Assembly: GCF_022179285.1 (NCBI RefSeq)
Contig: NZ_BPQO01000002.1
Location: 1 to 64,000, forward strand
DNA from: Methylobacterium hispanicum
Lineage (GTDB): Bacteria; Pseudomonadota; Alphaproteobacteria; Rhizobiales; Beijerinckiaceae
DNA: 64,000 nucleotides
Direction of reading: 5' to 3'
Part shown: piece after piece, positions 24,517 to 33,514 of the stretch
Layout: every line of letters starts with the position of its first letter
How positions within the stretch are numbered: the stretch's first letter is position 1
Notes under the pieces: generated by a model
Seen by the model: only the letters and a program-made list of their open reading frames with translations
Told to the model about the DNA's origin: nothing
The model's database searches: none
Program-made: the position numbers and the translations under genes

Positions 24517-26196
24517 TCAGGCCGCCGCTGCCGCCTGAGGCGCATCGAAGAACCGGCAGACATTCCGCCCCTCGGCTTTGGCCCGGTAAAGAGCGGTGTC
24601 GGCGTTCTTGAACAGTGCCTCTGCCTCCTCGTGGCCGCCTCCTACGGCAATCCCGATGCTGACGCCGACCCTGACCGTGGCGGGCCCAACGTCCACCGGC
24701 AGATCGACCGCAGCGATCAGGCGCTCGGCCACGCGTGCGGCCGACTGCCACGTATCCAGATCAACGAGCAGGATCGCGAACTCGTCGCCGCCCAGGCGCG
24801 CCACCGTATCGCCCGCCCGGACCACGCCGCGGAGGCGCTCCGCGATCACGCCGAGCAGCGTGTCGCCGGCCGGGTGCCCGTGGGCGTCGTTCACGGCCTT
24901 GAACCGGTCCAGGTCGCACGCCAGCACGGCGAAGCGGCCACCATGCTGCCGGGCCCGGACGACCAACTGGTTGAGGCGCTCCCGGAAGAGCGTGCGGTTG
25001 GGCAGGTCGGTCAGCGCGTCGTGGAGCGCCATGTGGGCGATCCGGCGCTCGGCCGCGCGCCGCATCGTCGTGTCGGCCTGCAGGCCGACCATGCGGGCGG
25101 GACGCCCCGACGGGTCACGGGCGACGACCTTGCCCCGTACCAGCACCCAGGTCCAGCCGCCGTCCTGCCGCCGCATGCGATGCTCGCTCTCGTAGAGGGC
25201 CGCGCGCCCCTCCAGATGCTCGCTCAGCCGGCGCCGGGCCTGGACCGCGTCGTCGGGGTGGACGAGCCGCTCCAAGGTCCGGCTGTGGCTCTCCAGCTCG
25301 CCGGGCGCGTAGCCCAGCATCGACTGCCAGCGGTCCGACAGCCACATCCGGCCATCGGCGAGGGCGAGGTCCCACAGGCCGTCCCCGTCGACGGCGAGCG
25401 CGAGGCGCTCCTCGCTCAGGCGATGGGCCGCCTCGCTGGCGCGCAGCGCGACGTTCGCGCGGCGCATCCGCTCGGCGAAGAGGGCCAGGGCAGCGAAGGC
25501 CAGAACCGTCAGCATCAGGCCCGCGACCGCCCCGGCGAGGACCAGGCGCGGCAGGTTCGGGCCATGCCGCCCGGCCGCGAGATCCGGCACGATCACGACG
25601 GCCGCCATCGCGGTGAAGTGCAGGGTCGCGACCGCGCCGGTCATGAGCGTCGCCGCAACGGCCCGGGTCCGTTCGGCCATGCTCCCCGGCCGCGGGCGTC
25701 TCCGGACCAGGAAGGCCGCTGCCGCGAGCGCGCAGCCGCCCGCCAGCGCCGCGCCGGCCAGCGGCCAATCCCAGACGAGCACACCCGGAACCTGCAGACT
25801 CGCCATGCCGAGCGCGTGCATCGCAGCCACGCCGAGCCCGAGCACGAGGCCGGCCGCCACAGCCGCGGCGGGCCGAGTTGCGTCCCGCACGAGGGCGAGC
25901 GCGGCCAGGACGCACAGGATAGCGGCCGCCAGGGAGAGCAGCGTCAGGTCAGCCCCGTACCCGATCGCGATGCCGGGATCGTAGCCCAGCACCCCGATGA
26001 AGTGCGTGCACCAGATCCCGGCCCCGGCCGAGAAGCCGGCGGCGGCGAGCCAGGCGGGCCGCGCCGGGCCGGTGCTGTCCCTGGACTGGTCGAGCAGGCG
26101 CAGCGCCGTGTGGCTGGAGATCCAGCACACCAGGGCGGCCAGCGGCACGACCCAGCCGGGATGCTGATCCACGAGGCAACCGATCATCCGGCTCAT
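24517..26196 (-). CDS. MHYT-like membrane sensor diguanylate cyclase with PAS
   Basis: A 559-residue protein with seven transmembrane helices at about 10-245, a PAS domain (LALAVDGDGLWDLALADGRM...YAPGELESHSRTLERLVHPDD) and a GGDEF domain with an intact active site (RLGGDEFAI, about 473). The membrane part has the three-repeat layout of MHYT sensors, proposed to bind copper, but the motifs are degenerate: CTHFIGVL, MHALGMAS and LHFTAMAA instead of MHYT. It should make c-di-GMP in response to an unknown membrane or oxygen/NO-type cue. Start ATG 26196 follows GGGAGGAG on the coding strand. Confidence 0.88.
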   Translation of the reverse strand: MSRMIGCLVDQHPGWVVPLAALVCWISSHTALRLLDQSRDSTGPARPAWLAAAGFSAGAGIWCTHFIGVLGYDPGIAIGYGADLTLLSLAAAILCVLAALALVRDATRPAAAVAAGLVLGLGVAAMHALGMASLQVPGVLVWDWPLAGAALAGGCALAAAAFLVRRRPRPGSMAERTRAVAATLMTGAVATLHFTAMAAVVIVPDLAAGRHGPNLPRLVLAGAVAGLMLTVLAFAALALFAERMRRANVALRASEAAHRLSEERLALAVDGDGLWDLALADGRMWLSDRWQSMLGYAPGELESHSRTLERLVHPDDAVQARRRLSEHLEGRAALYESEHRMRRQDGGWTWVLVRGKVVARDPSGRPARMVGLQADTTMRRAAERRIAHMALHDALTDLPNRTLFRERLNQLVVRARQHGGRFAVLACDLDRFKAVNDAHGHPAGDTLLGVIAERLRGVVRAGDTVARLGGDEFAILLVDLDTWQSAARVAERLIAAVDLPVDVGPATVRVGVSIGIAVGGGHEEAEALFKNADTALYRAKAEGRNVCRFFDAPQAAAAA

Positions 26197-26944
26197 GACA
26201 CGCGCTCCTCCCTCAGTGGTTTCCGGCCCGGACCTTATCGGTCGCCGCCTCGCCGGCGGGTGGTGCAGCGGCAGTGCCGGACGGTGATGCGGTAGCGCCC
26301 GGCAGGTCGGTTCCGGGGCGCGCCAAACCTCGACCGAGCCTGCATCGGAGCAGTGCCTCAGGTAGTATTAGGCTCGGACAAAGGTTAACGGATCGTGATC
26401 GAGGTAACCGTTAGTTGCATCCCGGAAGCGATGCGATTATTGTCCTTACGTTGAAGCACGCCAGAGTAAAGCTGACGTCGCAGTGGGTGGGTGATCCGCG
26501 CAACTGTAATTGTGCGGTCGCTCGGGCAGGCCGGCCGGAACGCGCAACCGTTCGTTAATCGAGTCGGTGCTTAACATAGGTCACATACAACCATCGGTGA
26601 GGTAGCCGAGGGCGCTCACGATGCGGCTGGATCCGTTCCGGTCGGTCTGTCTCCGGACGCCAATACCGGCCGACCGCCTGCATGCGCTGGGTGGCGGGGC
26701 CATGCATGCCGACGTCGTCGGATCGACGATGGTTCGCGCGCGGAGAGACTGGTTTTCCGCGCGCAAATTCGCAGTACACCCCAGTATAATTCGATATAAT
26801 ATCAACAATTATCACTTGTGGTTTGCTATTTTAGTGTAACCTTAAGTTATTATTTGGTACTATGAAGATACCAGACTGATCATCCGCCGATGCGAATCTG
26901 GTTCACCTGCATCGAAACCATCCCGCACGAATCGAGTACAGCCC
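26197..26944. other. AT-rich intergenic region
   Basis: About 750 bp between divergent genes (minus-strand cyclase, plus-strand adhesin). 26770-26880 is strikingly AT-rich against the surrounding very high GC, with runs such as AATTCGATATAATATCAACA. This is where the promoter of the adhesin-like gene should be. No gene is supported. Confidence 0.5.
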
Positions 26945-28267
26945 ATGTTCGGACATCCCACCGCTCAGCCGCGGTCGCGGCGTGCTGCCGCGCGCCTCGA
27001 TCTGCACGGGTCCCTCCCACCGGCCGCCCTTGTCGGGACGATCTTGCTGGCCTCGGCGGCCGGGCCGGCTCAGGCCCAGCTCCTTCGGGGTCTGCTGGAC
27101 ACGGGGTCCGGCTCGGGCGTGCTCGGAACCGGCCTCACCGTGGGAACGACCGCGCCGGGCGGCGGCGTGCTCGGGACCGGGCTGACGGTCGGGACCACGG
27201 GCAGCCTCCTGGGCACCGGCGTCACCGTCGGCTCGACCAACCCGGGTGACGGCGTTCTCGGAACCGGTGTCACGGTGGGAACGAACGCGCCGGGCGGCGC
27301 CATCGGCACCGGTGTCGTCGTCGGCACCACGGGGCCGGGCGACGGTCTGCTCGGGACCGGGGTCACGCTCGGCACCACGACGGCGACGGGCCCCGGCGGC
27401 GGTCCGACCGGTTTGCCGTTCGGCCCGACGGGCCAGCCCTCCGGCCCGACGAAACCGACGACGGGGCCGGGGGAGGTCGTCACCATCGACAGCGGCGGGC
27501 CCGGCGCAGGCTTCGGGGACATCGCGCTCCGGCTCAGCAGGCTGGAGCAGCAGATAGGTGCGGCGCAGGACGTTCCCCTGCGCGGGACCGATACGAGCCG
27601 GGCCGGCACGCCGCTCGCGACGGGCCAGGACGCCGTCGCGGGCGGCCACGGGGCGGCGGCGAGCGGCAACGGCGCGACGGCGCTGGGCAGCGGCGCGAAC
27701 GCGGCGGGGGATGGCTCGGTCGCGCTCGGCAGAAACGCGAGCGCGACGCAGGCCGGGTCCGTCGCGATCGGGACGGGCGCGCGGACGAGCCGGGCCGGGC
27801 AGGTCGCGCTCGGCTCCGGGCAGAGCACCTACACCATGGCCGGCATCGCGTCCGCGGCGAGCCGGAACGCCCAGAGCGGCGCGACCCAGTTCATCACCAC
27901 GGATGCCGCCGGCAACCTCGCCGCCTCGGGCTACGGCCCGGGCAACATCGCCGCGCTGGAGGGGCGGGTCGACGCGCTTGGCGGACGGGTCGGTGCGCTG
28001 GAGAGCAGCGTCGGTCGGCTGCAGCGCGAGATGCGCGGCGCCTACCAGGGAACCGCGATCGCCCTGGCACTGACCGGCGCGGTGCTGCCGGCGGGCAAGA
28101 CCTTCGCGGTCTCGACGAGCTTCGGCACCTACCGGGGCGAGACGGGCTTCGGGGCGAGCGGCGTCGCGCGGGTCTCCGACAACCTGTTCGTCTCAGGTGG
28201 CGTCGGCTTCTCGACCAGCGGACAGGCCAACGTCGCCGGCCGCGGCGGCTTGACACTCGCCTGGTAG
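26945..28267 (+). CDS. small trimeric autotransporter-like adhesin (YadA anchor)
   Basis: A 440-residue protein. An N-terminal signal-like segment (ALVGTILLASAAGPAQAQ) is followed by about eight repeats of a 12-15-residue unit (GVLGTGLTVGTTAPGG and variants, about residues 58-150), a Pro/Gly-rich linker, a coiled-coil start (ALRLSRLEQQIG), left-handed YadA head repeats (GNGATALGSGANAAGDGSVA, ASATQAGSVAIGTGARTS), a short coiled coil (ALEGRVDALGGRVGALESSV) and a C-terminal four-strand anchor (GTAIALALTGA ... VARVSDNLFVSGGVGFSTSG). It should be a trimer in the outer membrane. It is short for a trimeric autotransporter and the repeated N-terminal part is unusual. Confidence 0.8.
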   Translation: MFGHPTAQPRSRRAAARLDLHGSLPPAALVGTILLASAAGPAQAQLLRGLLDTGSGSGVLGTGLTVGTTAPGGGVLGTGLTVGTTGSLLGTGVTVGSTNPGDGVLGTGVTVGTNAPGGAIGTGVVVGTTGPGDGLLGTGVTLGTTTATGPGGGPTGLPFGPTGQPSGPTKPTTGPGEVVTIDSGGPGAGFGDIALRLSRLEQQIGAAQDVPLRGTDTSRAGTPLATGQDAVAGGHGAAASGNGATALGSGANAAGDGSVALGRNASATQAGSVAIGTGARTSRAGQVALGSGQSTYTMAGIASAASRNAQSGATQFITTDAAGNLAASGYGPGNIAALEGRVDALGGRVGALESSVGRLQREMRGAYQGTAIALALTGAVLPAGKTFAVSTSFGTYRGETGFGASGVARVSDNLFVSGGVGFSTSGQANVAGRGGLTLAW

Positions 28268-28344
28268 GCGAGCCGCTCGCTCCGCTGCCGATCCCGCCGA
28301 GCCTTCTGGGGCCCGCGCGCCGCACCCTGGAGAGGCCCCCGTCG

Positions 28345-28809
28345 ATGGCGTTCCTTGCCCTGCGAGGCCGTATGATCCGAGACGAATGGTCCGCGCGGGC
28401 GGCACGCCTGTCCGAGCGATCGGGCGCGGCCGCGGTCGAATTCGCGCTCGTGGCCCCCCTGCTCGTGGCGCTGCTTCTCGGCATCGTCGCCTTCGGCTCG
28501 TTCCTGGGCTTCGCGCACGGCCTGCAGAGCATCGCGAGCGAGGCCGCCAGAGCGGCGATCGCCGGCCTCGATTCGGCCGAGCGCGTTGCGCTCGCCACCG
28601 AGGCGGCCCGGCGCGGTCTTGCCGCGAACCCGCTCCTGACCGGCGGCGCGATCACGATCGCGGCCGGGCCGGACATGTCCGATCCTGACCTGTTCACCGT
28701 CACGCTGCGCAGCGACCTCAACGCCACGCTGCTCAACCTGATCCCGCAGCAGATCCCGGTGCCGCGCACGCTCGTGCGCACCGCCAGCCTCCGCCGCGGC
28801 GGATTGTGA
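28345..28809 (+). CDS. TadE-like pilus assembly protein
   Basis: A 154-residue protein with the TadE pattern: a short basic N-terminus then SGAAAVEFALVAPLLVALLL, the pseudopilin-like transmembrane segment with the conserved Glu. The rest is periplasmic. GGAGAGG lies 8 nt before ATG 28345; ATG 28372 is an alternative. It runs directly into the TadG-like gene. No cpa/tad secretion ATPase or Flp pilin genes are in the window. Confidence 0.82.
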   Translation: MAFLALRGRMIRDEWSARAARLSERSGAAAVEFALVAPLLVALLLGIVAFGSFLGFAHGLQSIASEAARAAIAGLDSAERVALATEAARRGLAANPLLTGGAITIAAGPDMSDPDLFTVTLRSDLNATLLNLIPQQIPVPRTLVRTASLRRGGL

Positions 28810-28817
28810 GGACGCCC

Positions 28818-30563
28818 ATGCCCCTGCACCTGCCCGCCGTCGTCGCGGGTTGGCGAGCGGTCGCCCGCCGCAAACCCGCCGTCTGGGTCGCGACGCGGCT
28901 TCGCGCATTGGTCCGGGACCTGCGGCGCGACTGCCGCGGCAGCGTGCTCGTGGTGACGGCCGCGGGCGCCCTGGCCGTCATGGCGCTGGCGAGTATCGGC
29001 ATCGATCTCGGTGGCATCGCGCTGGCGCGCCGCCGCGCTCAAGGTGCGGTCGATCTCGCGGTCCTTGTGGCCGCCTCGAACCTGGCTCAGGCCGAACCCC
29101 TTGCGCGCCGCTCGCTCGCAGATAACGGTTATGGCCATGAGGGCTCCGTCACCGTGAGCCTCGGCCTCTACCGGGCTGACGCGGCCGTGGATGCCGCCAC
29201 GCGCTTCACGGCTGGCCTCCCCTCCGGCAACGCGGTACGCGTCTCCATGCAGACCGGGGTGCGGACACATCTCGGGCAGTTCGTCGGCCTGCCGCGGACA
29301 ATCCCTGTTGCGGTAACGGGGACCGCTGCGCAGGCGCAGTTCGCCGCCCTGACCATCGGCTCCGGAGCCGCCTCCCTCGACGCAGGCATCGGCAACGCGG
29401 TGCTCGGCGCCATGCTCGGCACCCGGCTGTCGCTGACCACTCTGGACTACACCGCGCTTCTCTCGACCAGGGTCGACGCGTTGCGCTTTCTCGACGCGCT
29501 GGCGGCTAGCCTCGGGCGACCGGTCGGGCGCTACGCGGAGATTTTGCAGGCGCGGGCCAGCATGGGGCAGATTGTCGGTGCCTTGCGAGTCGCGGCGCAG
29601 GGCGAGGCGAACGCTGCGCCGGCGCTCGCCGCGCTCGGCACTGTCCTGAGCGGTCTTGCGGGCTCGGCCAGCTCGGCCGCCACGGTGCCGGTCGCGCGGA
29701 TCGCCGATCTGGGCGCCGCCATACACCTGTCGATGGAGCCCAGCTCCAAGGGGCCGCCCCTCGGCCTACTCGACCTGATCGCGAATGCGGCGAACCTCGG
29801 AAACGGTCAGCGCCCGGTCTCGGTCGATCTCGGAGCGAGCGTGCCCGGCCTACTCTCGGCGCGCCTGACCCTCGCGATGGGTGAACGTCGGCAGAATTCG
29901 GGCTGGGCGCGGCCGGGAGGCTTGGAGGCCTCCGTCCACACGGCACAGGTCCGGCTCCTGCTAGAGGTCGCGCTCGCCGCCCCGCTCGGTCTTGGCAGCC
30001 TCAACCTGCCCCTCTACGTCGAGGTCGCCCCGGGGCGAGCGACGCTGCGCGCGCTGACCTGCCCCTGGTCGGGCAGAAGGGAGCGCCGCGTTGGCGTCGA
30101 CGCGCAGCCGGGCCTGCTCACCCTGGCGGTTGCGGACATGCCGCGCTCGTCCGTCGTGCTCGGAGGGCCAGGCCCCGACCTGACCCGCGCCGCGATCCTG
30201 CTAAGCCTGCCGGCGGTCTCGGTGACAGCGCAGGGCCGCACCGATCTCGCTGCGTCGGCAGCCCAGAGCATAACCTTCACGGACGGTGACATCGCCCGGG
30301 GCGCGACGCGCCGCGTCGCCAGTACGGGGCTCGCGCGATCGCTTACCAGCAGCTTGCTGTGGAGCTTGAAGCTCAGCATCGCTGGAGCGGATCCGGGGCT
30401 GATGGTGCTCTTGAAGCCCCTCCTCGGACCGACGCTCACGGCGGTCGCCCCCTCGATCGACGGCATTCTCGACGGTGTGCTGCGTACAGTCGGCGTACAC
30501 GTGGGGTACGTGGACGTGACTATCCCTGACACCGTCTGCGACGGTGCTGTGCTAGTGCAGTAG
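28818..30563 (+). CDS. TadG-like pilus assembly protein
   Basis: About 581 residues. A single N-terminal hydrophobic segment after a basic start (CRGSVLVVTAAGALAVMALA, then SIGIDLGGIALARRRAQGAVDLA) is the signature of the TadG family. A large Ala/Leu-rich periplasmic part follows (YRADAAVDAATRFTAG, VTGTAAQAQFAALTIGSG). Start ATG 28818 has GAGG 6 nt upstream; an overlapping GTG at 28806 is the alternative. Co-transcribed with the TadE-like gene. These proteins usually help Flp pilus biogenesis, but the remaining machinery must be elsewhere. Confidence 0.82.
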   Translation: MPLHLPAVVAGWRAVARRKPAVWVATRLRALVRDLRRDCRGSVLVVTAAGALAVMALASIGIDLGGIALARRRAQGAVDLAVLVAASNLAQAEPLARRSLADNGYGHEGSVTVSLGLYRADAAVDAATRFTAGLPSGNAVRVSMQTGVRTHLGQFVGLPRTIPVAVTGTAAQAQFAALTIGSGAASLDAGIGNAVLGAMLGTRLSLTTLDYTALLSTRVDALRFLDALAASLGRPVGRYAEILQARASMGQIVGALRVAAQGEANAAPALAALGTVLSGLAGSASSAATVPVARIADLGAAIHLSMEPSSKGPPLGLLDLIANAANLGNGQRPVSVDLGASVPGLLSARLTLAMGERRQNSGWARPGGLEASVHTAQVRLLLEVALAAPLGLGSLNLPLYVEVAPGRATLRALTCPWSGRRERRVGVDAQPGLLTLAVADMPRSSVVLGGPGPDLTRAAILLSLPAVSVTAQGRTDLAASAAQSITFTDGDIARGATRRVASTGLARSLTSSLLWSLKLSIAGADPGLMVLLKPLLGPTLTAVAPSIDGILDGVLRTVGVHVGYVDVTIPDTVCDGAVLVQ

Positions 30564-31279
30564 CCAAACCGCTCAGGCGTTTGCTGATTGTGATGCGCAA
30601 CAGTCTCAGGGTCGTAAGCAGACCTTCTCAACTTCGAAGATGAATGTCCGAAATCCACCCCACCCAGACGTAAGACCCTATCTCATCAACAGCCTCGAAG
30701 CGGACCTTTCCAGGGTCCGCAACGGGTCGGGAGCGGCGGTTCAGCATCTCCCGACGGAGTGTCAGCACATGGCGCACAGCCGAACAAGCGGTGTGCGAAC
30801 TCCTGCCCCCTTGCAGACTTTCAACTGTGCCGACCCAGACGTCTGCTCGTTACGAAGAAGCGGACCTGTCTGCGGCGGGCATGACATCAGCAGGTTCGGG
30901 TACAGGAGTGTAGCCGTCAAACCGGGCTGGAAGGTTGTCGATCTCGACGGTGACATCCTTATGTGGCGGCACCCGTGAAGCCTGCTGGACCGCGAGCCGG
31001 CTACGCGCTCGGCGCTCTCGTCGGCGGTCATCGGGCCGCGCACGCCCGAACAGCTCGACAGCTATCTCGGGGGCCGAAGGTGGTCCTCGATAATACGACG
31101 CTCGATGCCATCGAGCCACCGGGCACCGACGTAGCCCCGCTGTGATTGTCGGGCTACGCACCTCCGTCGATTGAGCAAACCGCGCTGCGCCGTCGCCCCG
31201 TTTCCCAGCGAGCGGCAGCCTGACCACGCTGTCAGCCTAACGGATCCTGGCGGGTCCATCCGCATAGGGTCCTAAGCTA
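30564..31279. other. intergenic region with dispersed repeats
   Basis: About 715 bp between converging genes. It contains repeat copy B (30700-30830). No convincing gene: the open frames here are short, lack ribosome-binding sites and have unlike-protein composition. Confidence 0.4.
30700..30830. repeat. dispersed intergenic repeat (copy B)
   Basis: The segment ATGGCGCACAGCCGAACAA...TGCGAACTCCTG...TTGCAGAC (from 30768) is nearly identical over about 50 bp to 35993-36042. Just upstream, GAGCGGCGGTTCAGC (30730) recurs near 40249. Confidence 0.6.
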
Positions 31280-31888
31280 TCAAGAAGGCTTTCCGAACTC
31301 GGATGCGAGCCCGTCGAACGCAGCGTGCAGGAAGGAGTCCACCGGCCGATCTCCACCCGCCTGTATCCACGCCTCAATTGCCAGACGCATGGCGCCAAGC
31401 GAGGCCATCGCGACGAGTCGTAGGGTTGCGCCACGGTCAGGATCCGGCCATCGCTCCATAAGCGTCGCATACAAAGCCTGCTCATGCAGGCCATAGGTCG
31501 CCTGCTTACGCGCCTTGAGAGTTTCGCTGGACCGCAGAACTCGGTCGATGCTGATGAATTCCTGGGTCCGAAAGCCATCGGATAGTATCAGCATGGCATC
31601 GCGGACCACCTCCACTGGTCCCTTTCCGGCAGGCTGTGCTAGGACAGCCTTGCGAAGGGATGCGCTGAACCCCCGCAACTGCCAATCCAGAAGGATCTCC
31701 TCCTTCGACTTGAAGTAGTGGAAGAAAGTCCGACGTGAAATTCCGGCGCCCTCGGCGATGGCGTCGAGGGTCGTCGCCTCATAGCCGTTCCGGCTGAAGA
31801 GCCTCAGGCCAGTTTCCGCGATCCGCTCCAGCGTTTCCTGGCGCTTACGCGCGCGCACGCCACTCGGCTTCGATGACACGATGTCCAT
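31280..31888 (-). CDS. TetR-family transcriptional regulator
   Basis: About 202 residues. The N-terminal helix-turn-helix domain is clear (RQETLERIAETGLRLFSRNG, YEATTLDAIAEGAGISRRTF, FHYFKSKEEILL); the C-terminal ligand domain is of a MftR/AcrR-like kind (VRDAMLILSDGFRTQEFISI). The start was placed at ATG 31888 (MDIVSSKPSG), as longer frames extend into the divergent promoter. It is divergent from the SDR gene at 31993, with a palindrome between, so it probably represses that gene and itself. Confidence 0.85.
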   Translation of the reverse strand: MDIVSSKPSGVRARKRQETLERIAETGLRLFSRNGYEATTLDAIAEGAGISRRTFFHYFKSKEEILLDWQLRGFSASLRKAVLAQPAGKGPVEVVRDAMLILSDGFRTQEFISIDRVLRSSETLKARKQATYGLHEQALYATLMERWPDPDRGATLRLVAMASLGAMRLAIEAWIQAGGDRPVDSFLHAAFDGLASEFGKPS

Positions 31889-31926
31889 GCCCGCGTTCTG
31901 GCATGCGATTCCGCACATACAAAGCT

Positions 31927-31960
31927 GCACTCGGTGCGAGAATATTTTTGCATCGAGTGC
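31927..31960. promoter_or_regulatory. candidate TetR operator
   Basis: GCACTCGGTGC (31927-31937) and GCATCGAGTGC (31950-31960) form an inverted repeat with one mismatch in 11, around an AT-rich centre (GAGAATATTTTT). It lies between the TetR gene and the SDR gene, the usual place for the operator of a divergent regulator. Confidence 0.55.
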
Positions 31961-31992
31961 GATTTGGCCTTGGGCAAGGGGAAAAAACCCAG

Positions 31993-32907
31993 ATGTCTGA
32001 TTGGGCGTTGAAGGACCTGCCGTCCCAGTCGGAACGGGTTGCAATCGTGACCGGGACAGGGGGCCTCGGGTTCGAGGATGCGCTCGCACTGACGCAGGCG
32101 GGCGCTGAGGTCATCGTCGCCGGGCGAAACCCGACTAGGGGTGCACAGGCCATCGCGGCGATACGCCAGAAGTCGCCGGACGGCAGGGTCCGCTTCGAGC
32201 TTCTCGACCTGGCAAGCCTTGCTTCGATTGCCGCCTTCGCTGAGCGCATGGTGGGCGACCTAAAGGGCGTCGACCTGCTGATCAACAATGCCGCGGTGAT
32301 GAAACCGCCGACGCGCAAGACATCAAGCGATGGTTACGAGTTGCAGTTCGCCACGAACTACCTCGGACACTTTGCGCTCACCGCCCACCTGCTACCTTTA
32401 CTGCGGCGGGGGCGCGAGCCCCGCGTGGTCACGCTGTCGAGCGTGGCGGCACGCAGCGGCCGCATCGACTTCGACGACCTGCAGGCGGAGCGCGCTTATC
32501 GCCCGATGGCGGCCTACAGCCAGTCGAAGCTCGCGTGCCTGATGTTCGCGCTCGAACTGCGGCGGCGCAGCGACGCGAACGGCTGGGGGATAACCAGCCT
32601 TGCCGCGCATCCGGGGATCTCGCGGACGGACTTGTTGCCGAACGGCTCGGGTCGCCGGAGCTTCGCCGGCGTCATGCGGACCTACCTGTGGTTTATGTTC
32701 CAGCCGGCGGCGCAGGGAGCCCTGCCGACCCTGTATGCCGCGTCATCGCCGCTCGCGTCGGGCGGGGGATACTATGGCCCGACGCGTTTGGGCGAGACCC
32801 GCGGCCCGCCCGGCCCTGCCGCCATTCCGGCCCAAGCCCGGGACGAGGCCATTGCGGCTCGGTTGTGGACCGAGGCCGAACGGCTGTCCGGCGCTGCTTT
32901 CCAATAG
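31993..32907 (+). CDS. short-chain dehydrogenase/reductase (retinol dehydrogenase-like)
   Basis: About 304 residues. SDR features: cofactor motif VTGTGGLGFEDA, NNAAV, NYLGHFALT, VTLSSVAAR and catalytic YSQSK (Tyr and Lys spaced as required). The glycine-rich motif is one residue shorter than the family form (TGxxxGLG), so cofactor binding may be altered. The C-terminal extension (QGALPTLYAASSP...GGGYYGPT) matches the retinol-dehydrogenase-like subfamily that reduces or oxidises lipophilic carbonyls. Start ATG 31993 follows GGGGAAAAAACCCAG. It is divergent from, and probably controlled by, the TetR regulator. Confidence 0.85.
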   Translation: MSDWALKDLPSQSERVAIVTGTGGLGFEDALALTQAGAEVIVAGRNPTRGAQAIAAIRQKSPDGRVRFELLDLASLASIAAFAERMVGDLKGVDLLINNAAVMKPPTRKTSSDGYELQFATNYLGHFALTAHLLPLLRRGREPRVVTLSSVAARSGRIDFDDLQAERAYRPMAAYSQSKLACLMFALELRRRSDANGWGITSLAAHPGISRTDLLPNGSGRRSFAGVMRTYLWFMFQPAAQGALPTLYAASSPLASGGGYYGPTRLGETRGPPGPAAIPAQARDEAIAARLWTEAERLSGAAFQ

Positions 32908-32965
32908 GTCCTGGTCATTGGGCGAGCCGTCCCAATCAAACGTCGACCAGCACAGGAGCCGCCGG

Positions 32966-33436
32966 ATGCCGGGATCGAGATGGTGGCTGCCATGGGCCGC
33001 GATCCTGGCTGGGTTGTTGGTGGGACTGCCGGCGGGGCCGGCCTCCGCTCAGACGCCCTCGGCGCAGGACATCGTCGGCGTGTGGGCCGAGGACGACGGC
33101 CAGCTCAAGTTCGAAGTCTATGAGGTGGACGAGACCTACGAGGCCCGCATCATCCATAGCGCACGCGTCATGGAAGCCGACGGCAGGACCTCCCGGGCCA
33201 ATACCCTGAACCCGGATCCGGCCCTGCGTGGCCGCAACCTGCGAGGCACGGTCATCCTGTCCGGCCTGAGATGGGATCAGGAAGGCCGGCGCCGGGAAGG
33301 AGGGAGTCTCTACGACGGCTCGTCCGGTCGTACCTACTCGGCATATGTCTCGCTGGTAAACAGGCACATGGAGTTGCGTGGGTACCTCGGTATCCCGCTT
33401 CTCGGCCAAACGATCATCCTGCGCCGGGCACGGTAG
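32966..33436 (+). CDS. DUF2147 secreted protein
   Basis: About 156 residues. A Sec signal peptide (WWLPWAAILAGLLVGLPAGP, then ASAQ) is followed by DUF2147 (IVGVWAEDDGQLKFEVYEVD, TYEARI, LRGTVILSGLRWD, YSAYVSLVNRHMELRGYLG, GQTIILRR). AGGAG lies 7 nt before ATG 32966. DUF2147 proteins are small periplasmic beta-barrel-like proteins of unknown role. Only 58 bp after the SDR gene, so perhaps in its operon. Confidence 0.85.
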   Translation: MPGSRWWLPWAAILAGLLVGLPAGPASAQTPSAQDIVGVWAEDDGQLKFEVYEVDETYEARIIHSARVMEADGRTSRANTLNPDPALRGRNLRGTVILSGLRWDQEGRRREGGSLYDGSSGRTYSAYVSLVNRHMELRGYLGIPLLGQTIILRRAR

Positions 33437-33514
33437 GACGCCTCGACGAACCCGATCCCAACGATCCCATGCACATGGCCCTGCCCCGGCCATCCCAGAA
33501 CGCCTCCCACCCGG

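Noticed and set aside
26555..26815. Short frames in the AT-rich region before the adhesin
   Set aside because: No ribosome-binding sites and implausible composition; AT-rich regulatory DNA is a better reading.
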